Positions 45,300-58,100 are shown, numbered from the stretch's first letter. The stretch: DNA of 64,000 bases from Ochotona curzoniae (GCF_017591425.1 NW_024467119.1:80778894-80842893); one strand, 5' to 3'. Translations and numbers: made by a program. Notes: generated from the sequence alone by a model not told the origin.

Positions 45300-46720
45300 A
45301 TACAGACACACAAAATGAAGAAATTAGTGTTAATTGACAAGGAAGAAATAAAAAAAATCAACTAATCCAGTGTGTTTGTGATCATCTGGAACATTTACTT
45401 CCATAAACTCTCCAAAGGCATGAAGATAAAAACTCACCAAATTACAGAGCAGGAATATTACAGCTCTTTAAAAAAAATTACTGTGGATGTTTTCAAAAAA
45501 GAAAAGTAGATAAAATGATAAATTAACTCCCACATGATCAACTGATAGTCAGTCTTATTTAATGTTCTTTATTTACATGTTCTTTTTCCCAATTTTATCC
45601 TGAAGTAAACCTGAGAAATTGTACTAACTCTTCTGGCTATATTTTAAATGTATCTCTAAAAGATAAGAGTAATTTTAACATAATCATAGCAGTATATGAT
45701 TGCTTAATATCAAATGGCCAATACATTTCAAAGCATCTAATTATCTCATAAGTACCTTATTGTATTTTTCTTCAAATTAGTATCAAAATGCAGGTCAATT
45801 TATTGCATGATTCTCCAATCTATCGATTCCTGCCATCTATCTCTTTTTTTAAAACCTTGCAATAATTGATTTGAAAATAAGAGGGAAAAAAAAAGCAGGC
45901 TCATGGCTTCTGAAGTTTCCTATTATCTAGATTTGGTGGTTGTATTTTCCACAGGTAGCTTAGGTTCCTCTGAGCAATGTGTTTTCCTTAAAATTAGAAG
46001 CAAAACTAGGGGATTCTTTAGACTCAACTCAGACTTGATTTGGCAGGGGGGTGGGGGTGGGATTATATCACAAATGCTGTGTTTCCTTCTAGAGCCCAGT
46101 ACCTAGCTGGTTTCTGTTCCTGATATTGGCCTCTGTTGATATATAGCATACATTCCCTACGGATTCATTAAGTGCAGCAAAGTACAGTATTGTGGTTTAT
46201 TATCACTTCTGCTTGTATTAGCTGGAATGTTGCAGTCAAGAAAAACTTTGCCCCATCTTTTTTTTGGGGGGGAGGGGTGAGGGAGGGACCCAGTGGAATA
46301 GTTCATTGCAGATAAGGCAGGATACATACGTAATGCTAAATTTCTACTTAATAGTTTTTTTTTTAAATAACAGGTTGTCTTTTTCTTAATCTATCATGTT
46401 ACAACTGGGATAAGCAAAGTTACAGCTTGCTTTCATTTTAAGAATCCTTAAGCATGAAGGTAAGCATGTGTTTTAGCTTACTGTCATTATTACCCCTATT
46501 GACATTAAAACTGTCCCAACCTTCAACACTGAAATCCTCCCAAGGTTGGATGCTGGGTGCTTTGGACACAAACTTAGTAGTCATCTAGAACCTCTCTGTA
46601 TCTATTAGAATTAAAAGTTGCAGACTAATTTTGCAGATTTCCTGTCTAAGACCTGCTGTCATAATTTGAAGCCCAAAATGAGCAGGACTAAATGTTCAAA
46701 ACTTAATTCAGTAATGCCAT
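45300..46720. other. Intronic sequence, no recognised feature
   Basis: AT-rich, with G runs near 46,043 and 46,267. No coding or named repeat content. Confidence 0.45.
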
Positions 46721-46725
46721 TTGAT

Positions 46726-47060
46726 GGCCTGGTGTGGTGGCCTAGCAGCAGCTAAAGTCTGCGCCTTGAATGCTCTGGGTTACCATATGGGTGCCAGTTC
46801 TAATCCTGGCAGCTCCACTTCCCATCCAGCTCTCTGCTTGTGGCCTGGGAAAGCAGTTGAGAATGGCCCAAAGTCCTGGGTTCCTGCACCTGCATGGGAG
46901 ACCTGGAGGAAGTTCCTGGATCCTGGCTTCGGATTGGCATAGCATCGGCCGTTGCGCTCACTTGGGGAGTGAACCATTGGACAGAAGATCTTCCTCTCTG
47001 TCTCTCCTCTCTGTATATGTGTATTCCCAATAAAAAGAAATGAATCTTTAAAAAAATAAT
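46726..47060 (+). mobile_element. CSINE
   Basis: GGCCTGGTGTGGTGGCCTAG head, GCTTGTGGCCTGGGAAAGCA core, tail CTCTGTATATGTGTATTCCC. Possible imperfect target duplication TAATGYCATT on both sides. Confidence 0.9.
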
Positions 47061-47129
47061 GTCATTCGGGAGTTGGGCCAGGTAGAAGTTCTTGGGGTCA
47101 TGACAGGGAGTATTTTACATTCTTCCTTA

Positions 47130-47360
47130 ATATTTTGTTGATTTTCACCCAAAAGTTTTGTGCCTTTTTAAAGATTCATTTATAGTGGCATGTAATAATT
47201 GTGCATTTTTATTGGATACAATGTGATATGTTGGCACATATACGTATTATGTACTGGTCAAATCAGGTAATAAATATGTATTTATGTAAAACTGCCTTCT
47301 TTCTTTGTATATATTTAGTGGAATTTTCTCTGTTCCAAGGACATATGATGACATGGGTAG
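47130..47360 (-). mobile_element. Old L1 3'-end fragment
   Basis: TACAATGTGATATGTTGGCA and ACTGGTCAAATCAGGTAATA resemble the antisense of old L1M 3'UTRs. Confidence 0.5.
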
Positions 47361-47521
47361 TTCTGAAAGCTTTATAATGTGTCTTTCTTTGAGAACAGCA
47401 GGATAATATCACAGAGAACAGGGTCCATTTCCCATCCCCCAGAAGAGCCAAATCAAATGAAAGGGCTCAAAATGAGGGTCTTCCCTCCCTGATGTAAGTC
47501 TGTCCTGTATTCCATGATTTC

Positions 47522-47806
47522 AATTTGTTTATTTCAAAAGAGAGAGAAACAGACAGATCACTTCTCTCCACTGGTTCACTCCTTAAATGGTCCAAATAGT
47601 CTGGGTTAGACTGGTAGAAACCAGGATCCTAAAACTCCCCCATGGGTAGCAGGGGTCCAAGCATTTGGACCATCTTCCGCTTTTTCTCCAGGAGCATTAA
47701 AACACAGTTGACTGGTAGACAGAGCAGCCACAGCTTGAACCCAATGCACACATAGGGTGCTGGTACTGCAGGTGGTGGCTGAACCTGCTACACCACAAAG
47801 CTGGAT
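47522..47806 (-). mobile_element. CSINE, old copy
   Basis: Reverse tail GTTTATTTCAAAAGAGAGAG, then CACTGGTTCACTCCTTAAAT, and reverse head CTACACCACAAAGCTGG. Confidence 0.75.
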
Positions 47807-48039
47807 CTTTTCTTGTGAGAATCTAAGGTGCTGAATTTTAGCAGTGCGAGTGGGTTTTGTACATTGGCACTCCTCCCAGAAAGCCTGGCAGGCTTTAACA
47901 CTTTGCCCGGAGCGTCTTTTGGGGTTTTTGCAGAGATGATTAGATTTTATCTGCAGATATGGGCAATGTTGATTTTTGTTTTCCTATGTGTGTATCAAAC
48001 ACAAGAAAGAAACAGTTGTCTTTAGCAAAGTTTTGTCAA

Positions 48040-48190
48040 ACTTTGTTTTATATCTTATTGTAACAAATCATTAGGAAGGGTATATACTACTATAGTTCTA
48101 GTGATCTGTGATTATTTTAAAATTTAATGTATATGAATGAAATTTTCTCATTTAATTATTATTAAATTCCTTGACTATATTTATGATGAA
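48040..48190 (+). repeat. L1 3'UTR-like fragment (shared word set)
   Basis: TACTATAGTTCTAGTGATCT ... TGATTATTTTAAAATTTAAT resembles 16,440-16,560 and 51,750-51,960, suggesting one dispersed old L1 3'-end family. Confidence 0.4.
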
Positions 48191-48341
48191 CCAATCTTTA
48201 TTGAACTATTTAATGGAATATAAATCCTCAATAACTTCTCAGAAACTCCAAAAATAAAACAAAAAAATGTTAACGATAGCTTAAAATACAAAACCAACTA
48301 AATTTGATGACTGGAGCAAGCCTAAGGCCTGTATTTACTAA

Positions 48342-48525
48342 AAAAAGAAAAGAAAAGAAAAGAGAAGAAAAGAAAAGAAAAGAAAAGAAAAGAAAAGAAG
48401 AGAAAGGAAAAGAAAAGAAAAAGAAGAGAAGAGAAGAGAAGAGAAGAGAAGAGAAGAGAAGAGAAGAGAAGAGAAGAGAAGAGAAGAGAAGAGAAGGAGA
48501 AGGAGAAGAGAAAAGAGAAAAGCAA
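48342..48525 (+). repeat. (GAAAA)n/(GAGAA)n pentanucleotide array
   Basis: About 80 bp of AAGAA-type repeats followed by about 75 bp of GAGAA-type repeats, pure purine on the plus strand, directly upstream of a SINE. Confidence 0.97.
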
Positions 48526-48528
48526 AAA

Positions 48529-48845
48529 GTGGACCCAGTGCTGTGGCATAGCACATAAAGCTGCTGCCATACTGGTATCCCATCAGCATGCCAATTTAAA
48601 TCCACACTGCTCCACTTCTGATCCAGCTCGCTGAAAATGGCCTGGGAAAAGCAGTGGAAGATAGCCAAGTGCTTGGGCCCCTGACACCTATGTGGGAGAC
48701 TTGGATGAAGCTTTTGGTCTCAACCTGGCCTACTCCTAGTCACTGGGGTCATGTTGGGAATGAACCAGTGGACTTAAGATTATCTCTCTCTGTCTCCTTC
48801 TCCCTCTATCTGACTTTCAAATAAATACATAAACCTTTTTCTTTA
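48529..48845 (+). mobile_element. CSINE, older copy
   Basis: TGGACCCAGTGCTGTGGCAT head, GAAAATGGCCTGGGAAAAGC core, tail CTGACTTTCAAATAAATACA. Confidence 0.85.
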
Positions 48846-49087
48846 AATGACACAGTGTAATCTCTCTTAATAAAATTCCCATGTGTGCATACCTGGTGAG
48901 GCATACATACATGATATTTTCCGGATATGACTGACTCTAAGAGTAACTTTCATAGACTTCACAGAGTTTTGGCATTTGTAGTCATGTTCAATGCCACTTC
49001 TTATTAAGTAGTTCCTGCTTTCTTTTTAATAAAAGATGATTTGTACTTCAGCTTACTGTAAGTTATTCATGTAGGATAGATGGTTAC

Positions 49088-49292
49088 CATTCAGGGATGG
49101 GCAATCTTATTCTGTCAAGGGTCATTTGGATGTTTACAACACAATTTCTGAGTCATGAAAAAAATTTCAACTTGAAAATTAGCCTGCTATAGATTTGGAG
49201 TCTTGCCTGCTGTGGCCCAGGCAGGGCCAGACAAAATGATTTAATGGGGCCTTACATGGCTCATGGGCCAAAAGTACCCCACCCAGAAAGTC
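49088..49292. repeat. hAT-Charlie (MER58-like) DNA transposon
   Basis: It starts CAGGGATGGGCAATCTTATT and ends GGGCCAAAAGTACCCCACCCAG, giving inverted CAGGG(A)TGGGCA/CTGGGTGGGGTA termini. Internal AAAATTAGCCTGCTATAGAT is typical. Both ends are visible; no 8-bp target duplication could be seen. Confidence 0.6.
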
Positions 49293-49471
49293 ATACTTTT
49301 CATTAGGCTTTTGAAATAATTTTTTTTTACAAAATACCTTTGATTTTTTTTTATGTTAAAAATGTATTTTACTTGTAATTTGGTTGTTATTTTCAAAGTT
49401 AATCTGGGAGATTGTCATACAAGTTATTTTCCCAGAAAGATAGACTCTTAAACCTAAACAACGGTCTGTAC

Positions 49472-49574
49472 CTCCTGAAAAGACTGAGTATGTAACTTCC
49501 GCGTTGTTGCCTTCATCCAGATCCTTCGCAAACACAGTTGTAACCAACATGTTTATGGGCTGCCCTTCCAGAAC
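49472..49574 (-). CDS. DCHS2: DCHS2 exon 4 of window
   Basis: 103 nt, phase 0 to phase 1, acceptor AATGACAG and donor GGAG|GTACAG. It encodes VLEGQPINMLVTTVFAKDLD followed by EGNNAEVTYSVFSG, the first half of a cadherin repeat with the DxDEGxNAxV calcium-binding and strand-turn motif. It is the smallest exon in the window. Flanking introns are short: about 0.76 kb to exon 3 and 4.2 kb to exon 5. Confidence 0.92.
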
Positions 49575-50334
49575 CTGTCATTAAAAAAAAAAAAAGGTTT
49601 GCAAAGGAGTTAGTGATATACAAAGCAACAGACCTGTGACCTCAAGCATGAACTAAGACCTTCTAAAGATAATGACCTTTAGAGCTCTTTGAAAATCTAT
49701 CGAAAACCCACAGAAAAATCCATAGACGATTCAAATGTCTACCGTACAATTGTTGCACAGGTGAAGTCCTTTTAACCTGAATTATCTGTGACACTTCAAT
49801 AAATTCCGTGGGGAAAAAAAAACGAGCATTCATCAATGTTTAAGGATATTGATTAAGAAGTGAATGTGATGGACTAAAAACCACCTGCTTCAGAAAACCA
49901 GGAAATTTCCTTCAGGAAACCTCTTTCAAATGAGCAGACACGCTCCTGGAATACCGAAATCAAGTGCAGAGTGGAACTCCAGCTCGGAGGCAACTGCCCT
50001 CGGATGCTCTGGGTGTTTCAACCACAACACTCCAAGGACAAGATTACCAAGCCACTGTGTTTGCAGACCAAAGACACACTCCTTCTGTCTCTTCAACCAC
50101 AGAATCCTACCCCACACACAACATACATTCATTTCTTTCTCCTTGTTAAAGTCTTTTAAAAAAAGAAAGAAAGAAAAGAAAAGAAACTGAATTTCTAGGT
50201 CTTCTAGAAATGTATGCATTGCCACACCAAAACAAATTTTGGTAAATTCACAGCTTTTACCACAAGATGGTGCTCAAAACAAGTGACTGGGGATACTATG
50301 CATTCATTGCATAAGCCATTCCAACTCCACAAAC

Positions 50335-50522
50335 CTTGATGTGCAGTTCTCCTGCAGGGAGACACTGCGGGAAAAACGGTCTGTTATCATTGACGTCGGA
50401 CACTGTGATGTGGACTGTGGTGGTGGCGTTCCGCGGAGGGGAGCCATGGTCAGTCACCAGGACAGTCACCTGGTGGTGCATCTGAAGCTCCCGATCCAGT
50501 GCCAGCCAGCTCATCAATTCAC
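50335..50522 (-). CDS. DCHS2: DCHS2 exon 3 of window
   Basis: 188 nt, phase 1 to phase 0. The acceptor is TATTCCTCAG. The donor reads ATCAAG|GTTTGTGG, an unusually weak 5' splice site with T at +3 and +4, but the frame and the protein continue cleanly into exon 4 (ELHIK then VLEGQPINML). It encodes the second half of a cadherin repeat with LALDRE, the HVTV-like core, and the linker VSDVNDNRPFF that begins the next repeat. No other GT near the end of the exon preserves the frame as well. Confidence 0.92.
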
Positions 50523-50839
50523 CTGAGGAATACAGAACAGAGCCGAAGCCATTAGCACGCGGTGTGGCAGCAAACTGGCGCTAAGAACAGTCTCCAAAAC
50601 AAATCTCAGGAAGGAGAAACTAAGAGTAACATTTGGGCAAAAGCACAACTTTCCAGGCCGCAGAGTGAACTGCCTGGCTCTGTTCGAAAGTGGCTCTTGA
50701 AAACGCCACTTTAAATGGTCAGAGTCTATCATCAACCATTCCAATTTTTTTTTTTAAACCGGATTCATAAAACATGTTACAATCTCTGCAAGAATTTAGT
50801 AATAATAACGAATATTCAAAATGACTGTAGTCTTTTTTA

Positions 50840-50958
50840 TTGCAGCAGGAAGCTGCTTCCGAAAGTTTATGGAAAGTCGGTGTTCAGCAAAGATTTTTTA
50901 ATGCAAAAAAATTTTGAAATGCATTCATTTTTTTCATAATCTGCATTTTTTAAAACCC
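50840..50958. repeat. Mariner-like MITE fragment
   Basis: CTTCCGAAAGTTTATGGAAA ... ATGCAAAAAAATTTTGAAAT ... TTCATAATCTGCATTTTT; same family as 36.04-36.24 kb. Confidence 0.55.
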
Positions 50959-53690
50959 ACCATAAAGAATAATGGAAAGTACATGAGGTTTGACATTACA
51001 AGTTCTAGGTTTGAGCCACAGTTCCCACTCGCTCTGTCACCCATACCCCAGTCAAAGCGCTATGTGAATCTACCTCCTGGGGCTGTTGTCACAAGGCAAA
51101 TATAACCACAGATCTAAAAGCATTCTGTAAGCTGTGAATTACATTACACATGGCAAGAATTACACTAGAATAATGGCAAGATGCTTTTGGAGAATCACAG
51201 CGTTCCTCTGGCAATAGTTTGCTTTTCATATATCTCGGGCTTTTTTTCAAATCTCATGAAATCAATGTGTAGCCACAGGCAGCAACATCCTGACTCATTC
51301 TGAAGTCCGACAGACCCTTGCCTGGAAATGCAGTGCCCGTGGCACCTTGCCCCAAGCGTCAGCCGTGGAGCATCAGGCCTCCAATCACAGCCGCCTTTCT
51401 CTGTCGGCAGCATCTCCAGCAGTAGCCAGTACCGGCTAGGAAGTGAGCCAGGGTGTCAGCTAGCCAGCGAGCCATGACAAATTTTGTGTGTGAGAAAGCA
51501 CCAAGTGTCTGCCCAAGATTCTGACCACCAAGAATTTATCCTCCTAGTTCAAATAAAGTGACACTGCATTCTTTTCAAGTAAAAGTTGAAATGAGGAACA
51601 AAGCATTCATATTTGGGTAAGCTACTGGATTGGTGAGGCTTAACTACTTGCTACATACATGATTACTATAGATTGTCCACTCTAACTTTGATTTTAATAA
51701 AAATTATACATACAACTGCATTTTTAAAGTTTTCAAACTGCCTCGTTAAACTTTGTGCTAATTTTTTAGAAGAGATTGATAGGAACCATATATTACTATA
51801 GTTGTAATGATTCTGTGGCTTTCAATATTTACTTTTAACGATTGAAGTTGAATATCTTTTCATTTGATTTCCTTTTGTAACCCTGGCCTACTTGCCTACT
51901 GGATTTTTATATTTTTCATTTGATGAATTTTTATTTAGTATCCCACTAACCCTTTGACTAAAATGTAAATTAAAAATGCTATCTCAAAAATAATAAAATA
52001 GTATGTAAAAAAATTTCCTAACAGTAAGTCCTTGAACACTCTAAATTCTGAATGGCAAATTGATGTTTACAATAGTATTTCCAAAAGTTCTCAATAAACA
52101 GGTAAATTACAGGTAAATTGATTTTGTCAGAAAATATTTTGAAGTTCATGCAGAGTGTCTTTTTAATAATGGACACTTTCTGAAAATGTTTTGAAGATCC
52201 TTCATGCTTCAATGACCCCAACTGATGCATAGAAGCTGTTCGGAGATAGGACATATGAAACCCCACAGGCCCAGCCTGAGGCTTGGGTGGGTGGGAATGG
52301 CTGGCTGCCATGGGCATTGGAGTCCTGACCACTGTGAAGAGTGCTTCAGGCAGCAGAACACCAGGGCAGGCTGGTTACCACATTCTGAAGGATTTCCTCC
52401 ACCCCTGCCTTGCCATACTGTCTGTTCTCTGTGAATGGAAATGGCTCCCCATTGCACAGTCCTTTCAGAACCCTTCTCATACATTGGTGAGCTTTTTTTT
52501 AGCTCACAGAGGATGGCTCCCCACTGCTGTGAAGGAAATAAAAGTTCTGAAATGAACCTACTTGTTTCAAATCGTTCGCTAAAATAAGCAATGAACATAT
52601 GGTGCCTGATTCTGGGGGCTGGATTAACTGGAGAAGGAAGATGATGGAGGAAGTAACCCTAATCTGTACATTAAAAAATAATGTGCATAATCACAGGGAC
52701 GATCAAGAACACTTTACACGGTCCAGTGCGAGCAGGGCCAGGTGTGCCCTGATCAACTGGTGTCCTGCAGAAGGGCTCCTGGACTGACACAGCTCCCTTC
52801 CTTGGAAGCCAGATGCCTCAGGGTGAAAGGTCCTGGCTGTTGCGCAGCCGCACACACACGTGGAGGCCTTAAGGTCAGAGTCCACCAGAAGTCAATTCAA
52901 AGTCTGGCTCCTTACACTGGCCATCACCCATTGCGAAGATGGTGGCTTCCTCACACCGCCTACTTGTACTGTGATTTGTTCTCAGAGTCTGTGCTGCCCT
53001 AGCTGCATAAGTGTAATATAAACACATGTGTTGTGGGGAACAAAGTCTTGGTGAAGTATTCATGATATACATTTTAAAATGCAATAGCTTCTCCTATTTA
53101 GTTTTTAACTAAAGACCTCATAAAAATCTCACTCTCATTCTTCCCCCTTTCCTTCTAGGAATGGAAATTGAGAAATAGGTTACTATTACTGGAATGATTT
53201 TGAAATTTTAAGAACTGGATTAGTTTCCAGCTTCACATGACAGACATTAATACCTCATAAATGCCCACAAATGATAAAGAATAACGGGTGCAAACCAACC
53301 AACTTGCACGGATTTAGTCCAGTCCCAGTACTTCATGGCACAAGAATCTGTTCCTAGAAAAGCTTCTTTGGGGGAATTTGTTGCTGGTAGGGTGTCGCAG
53401 TGTGTTCTGCAACCCTCTCCCCTTTATCCTGCCACATACCTAGGCAACATGGTAACAGCCTACTGCTTCCAGGGCACAAATCTATGCAACAAACTGCAAA
53501 TGTGTATCTAAACACATAAAGCATGATATAGTAATATTTCAGGCTGCACTATAATTCCATAGGACCACAGTCACCTATGCAGTTTGCTGTTCAAAACCTC
53601 GTTAGGCAGTTCATGTTTTGTACTGGCAAAGTAAGCATGAGCCAAGAGAAATATGGATGATTACAGATGAAATTCTACTCCTATTTCTTG
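50959..53690. other. Intronic sequence, mostly unrecognised
   Basis: Contains an L1 3'UTR-like AT-rich part (about 51,750-51,990), shared with 16.4 and 48.1 kb. Around 52,220-52,560 a GC-richer stretch carries open frames on both strands (69-129 aa), none recognisable. No cadherin-like exon was found. Confidence 0.4.
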
Positions 53691-53839
53691 TTACATTGTA
53701 AAACCATAAACCAATAGCAATAAAATACAGTACATGGTCAGAAAGCTGTAATTGTATCTTTGTACTAACACTACACCTATAGATTCCAGTTTTCTCAACC
53801 CTGATTTTAAAAGAATAGGTGAAAGCTGCACAATGCTAC

Positions 53840-54856
53840 CTGTATTGGGATTCATCTTGAAGAATTTTCCATCAGACAAAAGGAAATAGGAGAGCTGGCC
53901 ATTCCTTCCAGAGTCTGCATCAACTGCTGTAATTTTGCCTAGTACCCCTTGGGGAACAGGGCTTTCTTCAACTTTCAAAAACAACACACCATGCAAGAAG
54001 GTAGGGGGATTGTCATTCTCATCCAGGACATGAACAATGACTGAAGTGCTCACATTTTGCGGTAATCTATCCTCTGGGATCCAGGCAAAGGCTCTGAAAC
54101 TATATGTTTGTATGGACTCATAGTCAAGCTGTCGTCGCAGATAAATCCAGCCTGTGTAAGGGTGGATCCCGAACACGGCAGAGCTTAAGCCAGGCTCCAG
54201 GGAGTATGCAGGCTGAGAGGCTGTGGCCTGGGGGCCACATGGCAAGGCCTGTATTTGCAGGAGTTGTGTCATCAGTGACAGAGACTCACTAACTTCCACT
54301 TGATAGATCAAGTTTTGAAAAGCCAAAGGTGGGCTTTGATCTTGAGGCTCTACAACCACTGTCAAGACCAAGAACGATGCCCGAGGAGGAGCACCCAGGT
54401 CCTGGGCCTTGACAGTGAGCGTGTGGTTACGTAGCCCATCACCGGCCAGGCTCGCACTGAGGTGTACCACGCCAAGCTCTCTGTGGATGGCAAAGACGCT
54501 GGGATTTGGGCTGGCGATGCTGTAGCGGATGAACCCATTTAGCCCACTGTCTTTGTCCTCTGCACGTGCAAGGTAGAGGGCTGTGCCAGGAGCAGTGCTC
54601 TGCGGTATTTTAATCTCATCTGAGGCTGTGAGAAAGGTGGGGTGGTTGTCATTGACGTCAATGACAGTGATGTTGACTTCTGTGTTACTGCAGGCTGATG
54701 AGCCAGCCAGCTGCGCTTGCACCGTGAGCACCACCACGGGCTGTGTTTCATGGTCCAAAGGCTTCCGGGTGTGAATGGTGCCCAGCCACGGGTGAATGGA
54801 GAAGGCTTCATCCAGGTTCCCAGAGGAAATTCTGTACTCGTTTGGTGCTGAAGAAT
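53840..54856 (-). CDS. DCHS2: DCHS2 exon 2 of window (large exon, about three cadherin repeats)
   Basis: 1,017 nt, phase 1 to phase 1, acceptor TTTCTTGGCAG and donor ATACAG|GTAGCA. It carries several cadherin repeats with typical calcium-site motifs: LDHET, VIDVNDNHP, ARAEDKDSGLNG, LDYES, VLDENDNPP and AVDADSGRNG. The stretch FSIHPWLGTIHTRKPLDHET is highly characteristic of DCHS2. One linker in the middle (VVEPQDQSPPLAF) has lost the consensus DxNDN. This is the largest exon in the window and has no stop or frameshift. The reading frame continues into the intron as far as 53,691, but the spliced frame continues in exon 3. Confidence 0.94.
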
Positions 54857-54905
54857 CTGCCAAGAAAGAGAGGCAGAGAGAGCTATCGCTGAATCTGAAA
54901 GAATA

Positions 54906-55064
54906 CTAGAATAGTGTCTACCAGAAACACCGAGAATGAGTATGTATCACATTCATAAAATAATACCTACTAGAAACACTCAGAATGAATTAATATATAT
55001 TACATCCATGGAATATTACCTAATAGAAACACTGAGAACTAATATATATTACATCCATAAGCAT
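54906..55064 (+). repeat. Three diverged copies of a ~52-bp unit
   Basis: The words TACYTAMTAGAAACACTSAGAA and TATATATTACATCCATRA recur at about 54,915, 54,963 and 55,017. It lies 50 bp upstream of exon 2. Confidence 0.75.
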
Positions 55065-55151
55065 ACTGTGCAATACCTTATTTCTCCAAAATAAGTTCTA
55101 CTGAAATGGTGACACATGCTTTTAGATCTTTTGATTGACAAAGAAAATGTC

Positions 55152-58100
55152 TAATGGACAAAGAACAAAAAAGACTTCAGCATCTACCTGGAGAACCCCT
55201 GGATATCGGGCAGCAGCAGCAATGGTGGGGCAGCATTGCAGTGAACAGAAAATCCACCAAACGGTGGAGCCAGACACCAGCAAGAGCCAGGGATCCAGAG
55301 GCAGCTGCAGCTAGGCTCTTATGGCAGTCAGGTTGGGAGCCTGGGTTTGCATGGAGAGCTCGAGAGGCAAGTAGAATCTGAGACTTACCAATCCAGCTGA
55401 ATAACTATTCAGCAAAAAAATGAGCGGAAAAAGGGCTGTGGACTTCAGGGGGCATACCAGTGGTAGGACAGGACTCATAGCTCGGAGCTTGCATGCTGTC
55501 TTGTGTGGTGGGGCAGTGAGTGCAGGGTTGAAGAGACAGCTAAGAGTGGGTTTGTTTCTCATTGATCACACAGAGCTGATCCCACGGGAAGGGCAGCACC
55601 AGCTTTGCATCCTGTAGGGTCTGTGTGGTCCCCAGCTATGAAAGCCAGTAGCTCTGATGGTCAGGCAGTTCATTAATGGGCGCCCTCTTGTGTAGTGAGA
55701 CAGAGAGTACAGACTAAAAGGGATGACCTGGAATGAGCCATTCAGCAAGAAGAAATCACCACAGTAAAGGTATATGCACCAAAGGCCAAGGCATCTAGCT
55801 AGGTGAAACAAATATTTATGGACTTAAAGTGGAAAACAGTAATACGATAATCATGGGGGATCTTTTTTTTAAATTATTTTATTTTTATTGCAAAGTCAGA
55901 TATACAGAGAGGAGGAGAGACAGAGAGGAAGATCTTCCATCCACTAATTCACTCCCCAAGTGACTGCAACGGCCGGTGCTGTGCCAATCTGAAGCTGGGA
56001 ACCAGGAACCTCTTCCGGGTCTCCCACATGGGTGCAGGATCCCAAGGCATTGGGCCGTCCTCGACTGCCTTATCCGGCCATAAGCAGGGAGATGGATGGG
56101 AAGTGGAACTGCCGGGATTAGAACCGGTGCCCATATGGGATCCCAGCACGTTCAAGGCGAGGACTTTAGCTGCTAGGCCATGCCTCTGGGCCCACATGGG
56201 GGATCTTAATACCCTATTAGCATCAATGGAAAGACTGACAAGATTGAAACTCAGCAAAGAAATAAGAGAACTCACCTAGACACTAGACAAATGGACTTAA
56301 TTGATATATACCAAACCTTTAATTCTACAGAGAATACTTTTTTCATTACTACACAGGACCTTCTCCAGAACTGACCATGTTATAGACCACAAAACAAACC
56401 TCAGCAAAATTTTAAACAGCAAAATTATATCATGCATCTTCTCAGACCAACATGGAATGAAGCTAGAGACCAAGAAGTCAAAACTCCCAGGAAGACATGT
56501 AAATTCATGGAGAATGAAAATATGCTACTAAGTGAGCAATGGGATAGAGAGGAAATCAAGGGGGCAATTAAAAATTTGCTTGAAACAAATAAAGGCATCA
56601 ACACAACACATCAAAAGTTATGGGACACAATCATGGCAGTGTTAAGAGTTAAGATCATCTCAATCAATGCTTATGTTAAGAAATTAGGAAAAACACCAAA
56701 TAAATGAGCTAACCTTACAGTTGAAAAACAATAGCAAAGCAAACCCAAGATTAGTAGGAAAGAAGAAATCATAAAAATAAGGGAGGAAATAAACCAAACA
56801 GAGACCAAAAGAACTATACATAAGATGAATGAGTCAAAGAGCTGGTTCTTTGAGAAAATCAACAAAATAGACTCCCCACTAGCCCAACTAATTCAAAAAA
56901 GGAGGGAGAAAATACACATCAATAGCATCAGAGATGAGAAAAGAGATCCAACAGTTACGTCAGAAATACAGAGAATCATCAGGAACTATTACAAGCAACT
57001 ATATGCAAACAAATCAGAAGACCTAGAAGAGATGGTTAGATTTTTGGACACATACAATCCATGAAAATTGACTCAAAAAGCAATTAACAGCCTAAATAGA
57101 TCTATAGCATGGACTGAGATTGAATCAGTAATTAAAGCCTTCCCAACCAAGAAATGTCCTCAATGGCTTCACTGATGAGCTATACAAAACATTTCAGGAC
57201 AAACTTACCCCAATACCCACAAGCTTTTCCAAACAATAGAAAAAGAGGCAATCCTTCCAAACTCTTTCTATGAAGCCATTATCACCTTAATACCAAAGCC
57301 AATAAAGACATAACAGAAAAAGAAAACTACAGATCAATATCCTTGATGAATATAGACACAAAGACCCTCAACAAAATAAGAGTCAACAGGAGCCAACAGC
57401 CACATCAGGCAGATTATTCACCTGGACAAGGTGGGATTCATCCTAGGCATGCAGGGGATGGTTCAGCATTCGCAAATCAACAAATGTGATATACCACATC
57501 AACATAGTGAAAAATAAAACCATATGATCATGTAAATAGATGCAGAGAAGGCATTTGATAAAATCCAACACCACTTTATGCTGAAAACCCTAAGCAAGAT
57601 AGAAGGAACATTCTACTATACAATCAAAGCAATTTATGAAAAACCCAATGCAAGCATCACACTAAATGGGCAAAGATTTGAAAGCCTTTCCACTAAAATC
57701 TGGAGCTAGACAGGGATGTCCACTGTCTCCATTACTCTTCAATATAGTATTGGAAGTCCTTGCCAGAACTTTTAGACAAGAAAAGGCAATTAAAGGACAT
57801 GAGAAAATGAAATTATCTCTGTTTGCAGACGACATGATCCTCCACATAGGAGAACCAAAGGACTCAGTGAAGAGACTAGAACTCAAAAGAAACTTAGGCA
57901 AAGTAGCAGGATACAAAATTAATGAACATAAATCTATGGCATTACTGAACACAATAGAGTCCCCTTTAAAATAGAGGAGAGGAATGTTAAATATCTAGGA
58001 GTTAAGCTATCCAAATATGTGGAAGACCTCAATGATGAAACCTATAAAACATTTAAAAAGGAAATAGAAGACATTGAAAAATAAAGAAACCTACCATGTT

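Noticed and set aside
48270..48668. Open frames rich in Phe/Ser/Leu or Lys/Arg/Glu
   Set aside because: They are translations of the GAAAA/GAGAA microsatellite.
52209..52598. 129-aa minus-strand open frame
   Set aside because: No recognisable domain, overlapping frames on both strands, and no splice context matching DCHS2.
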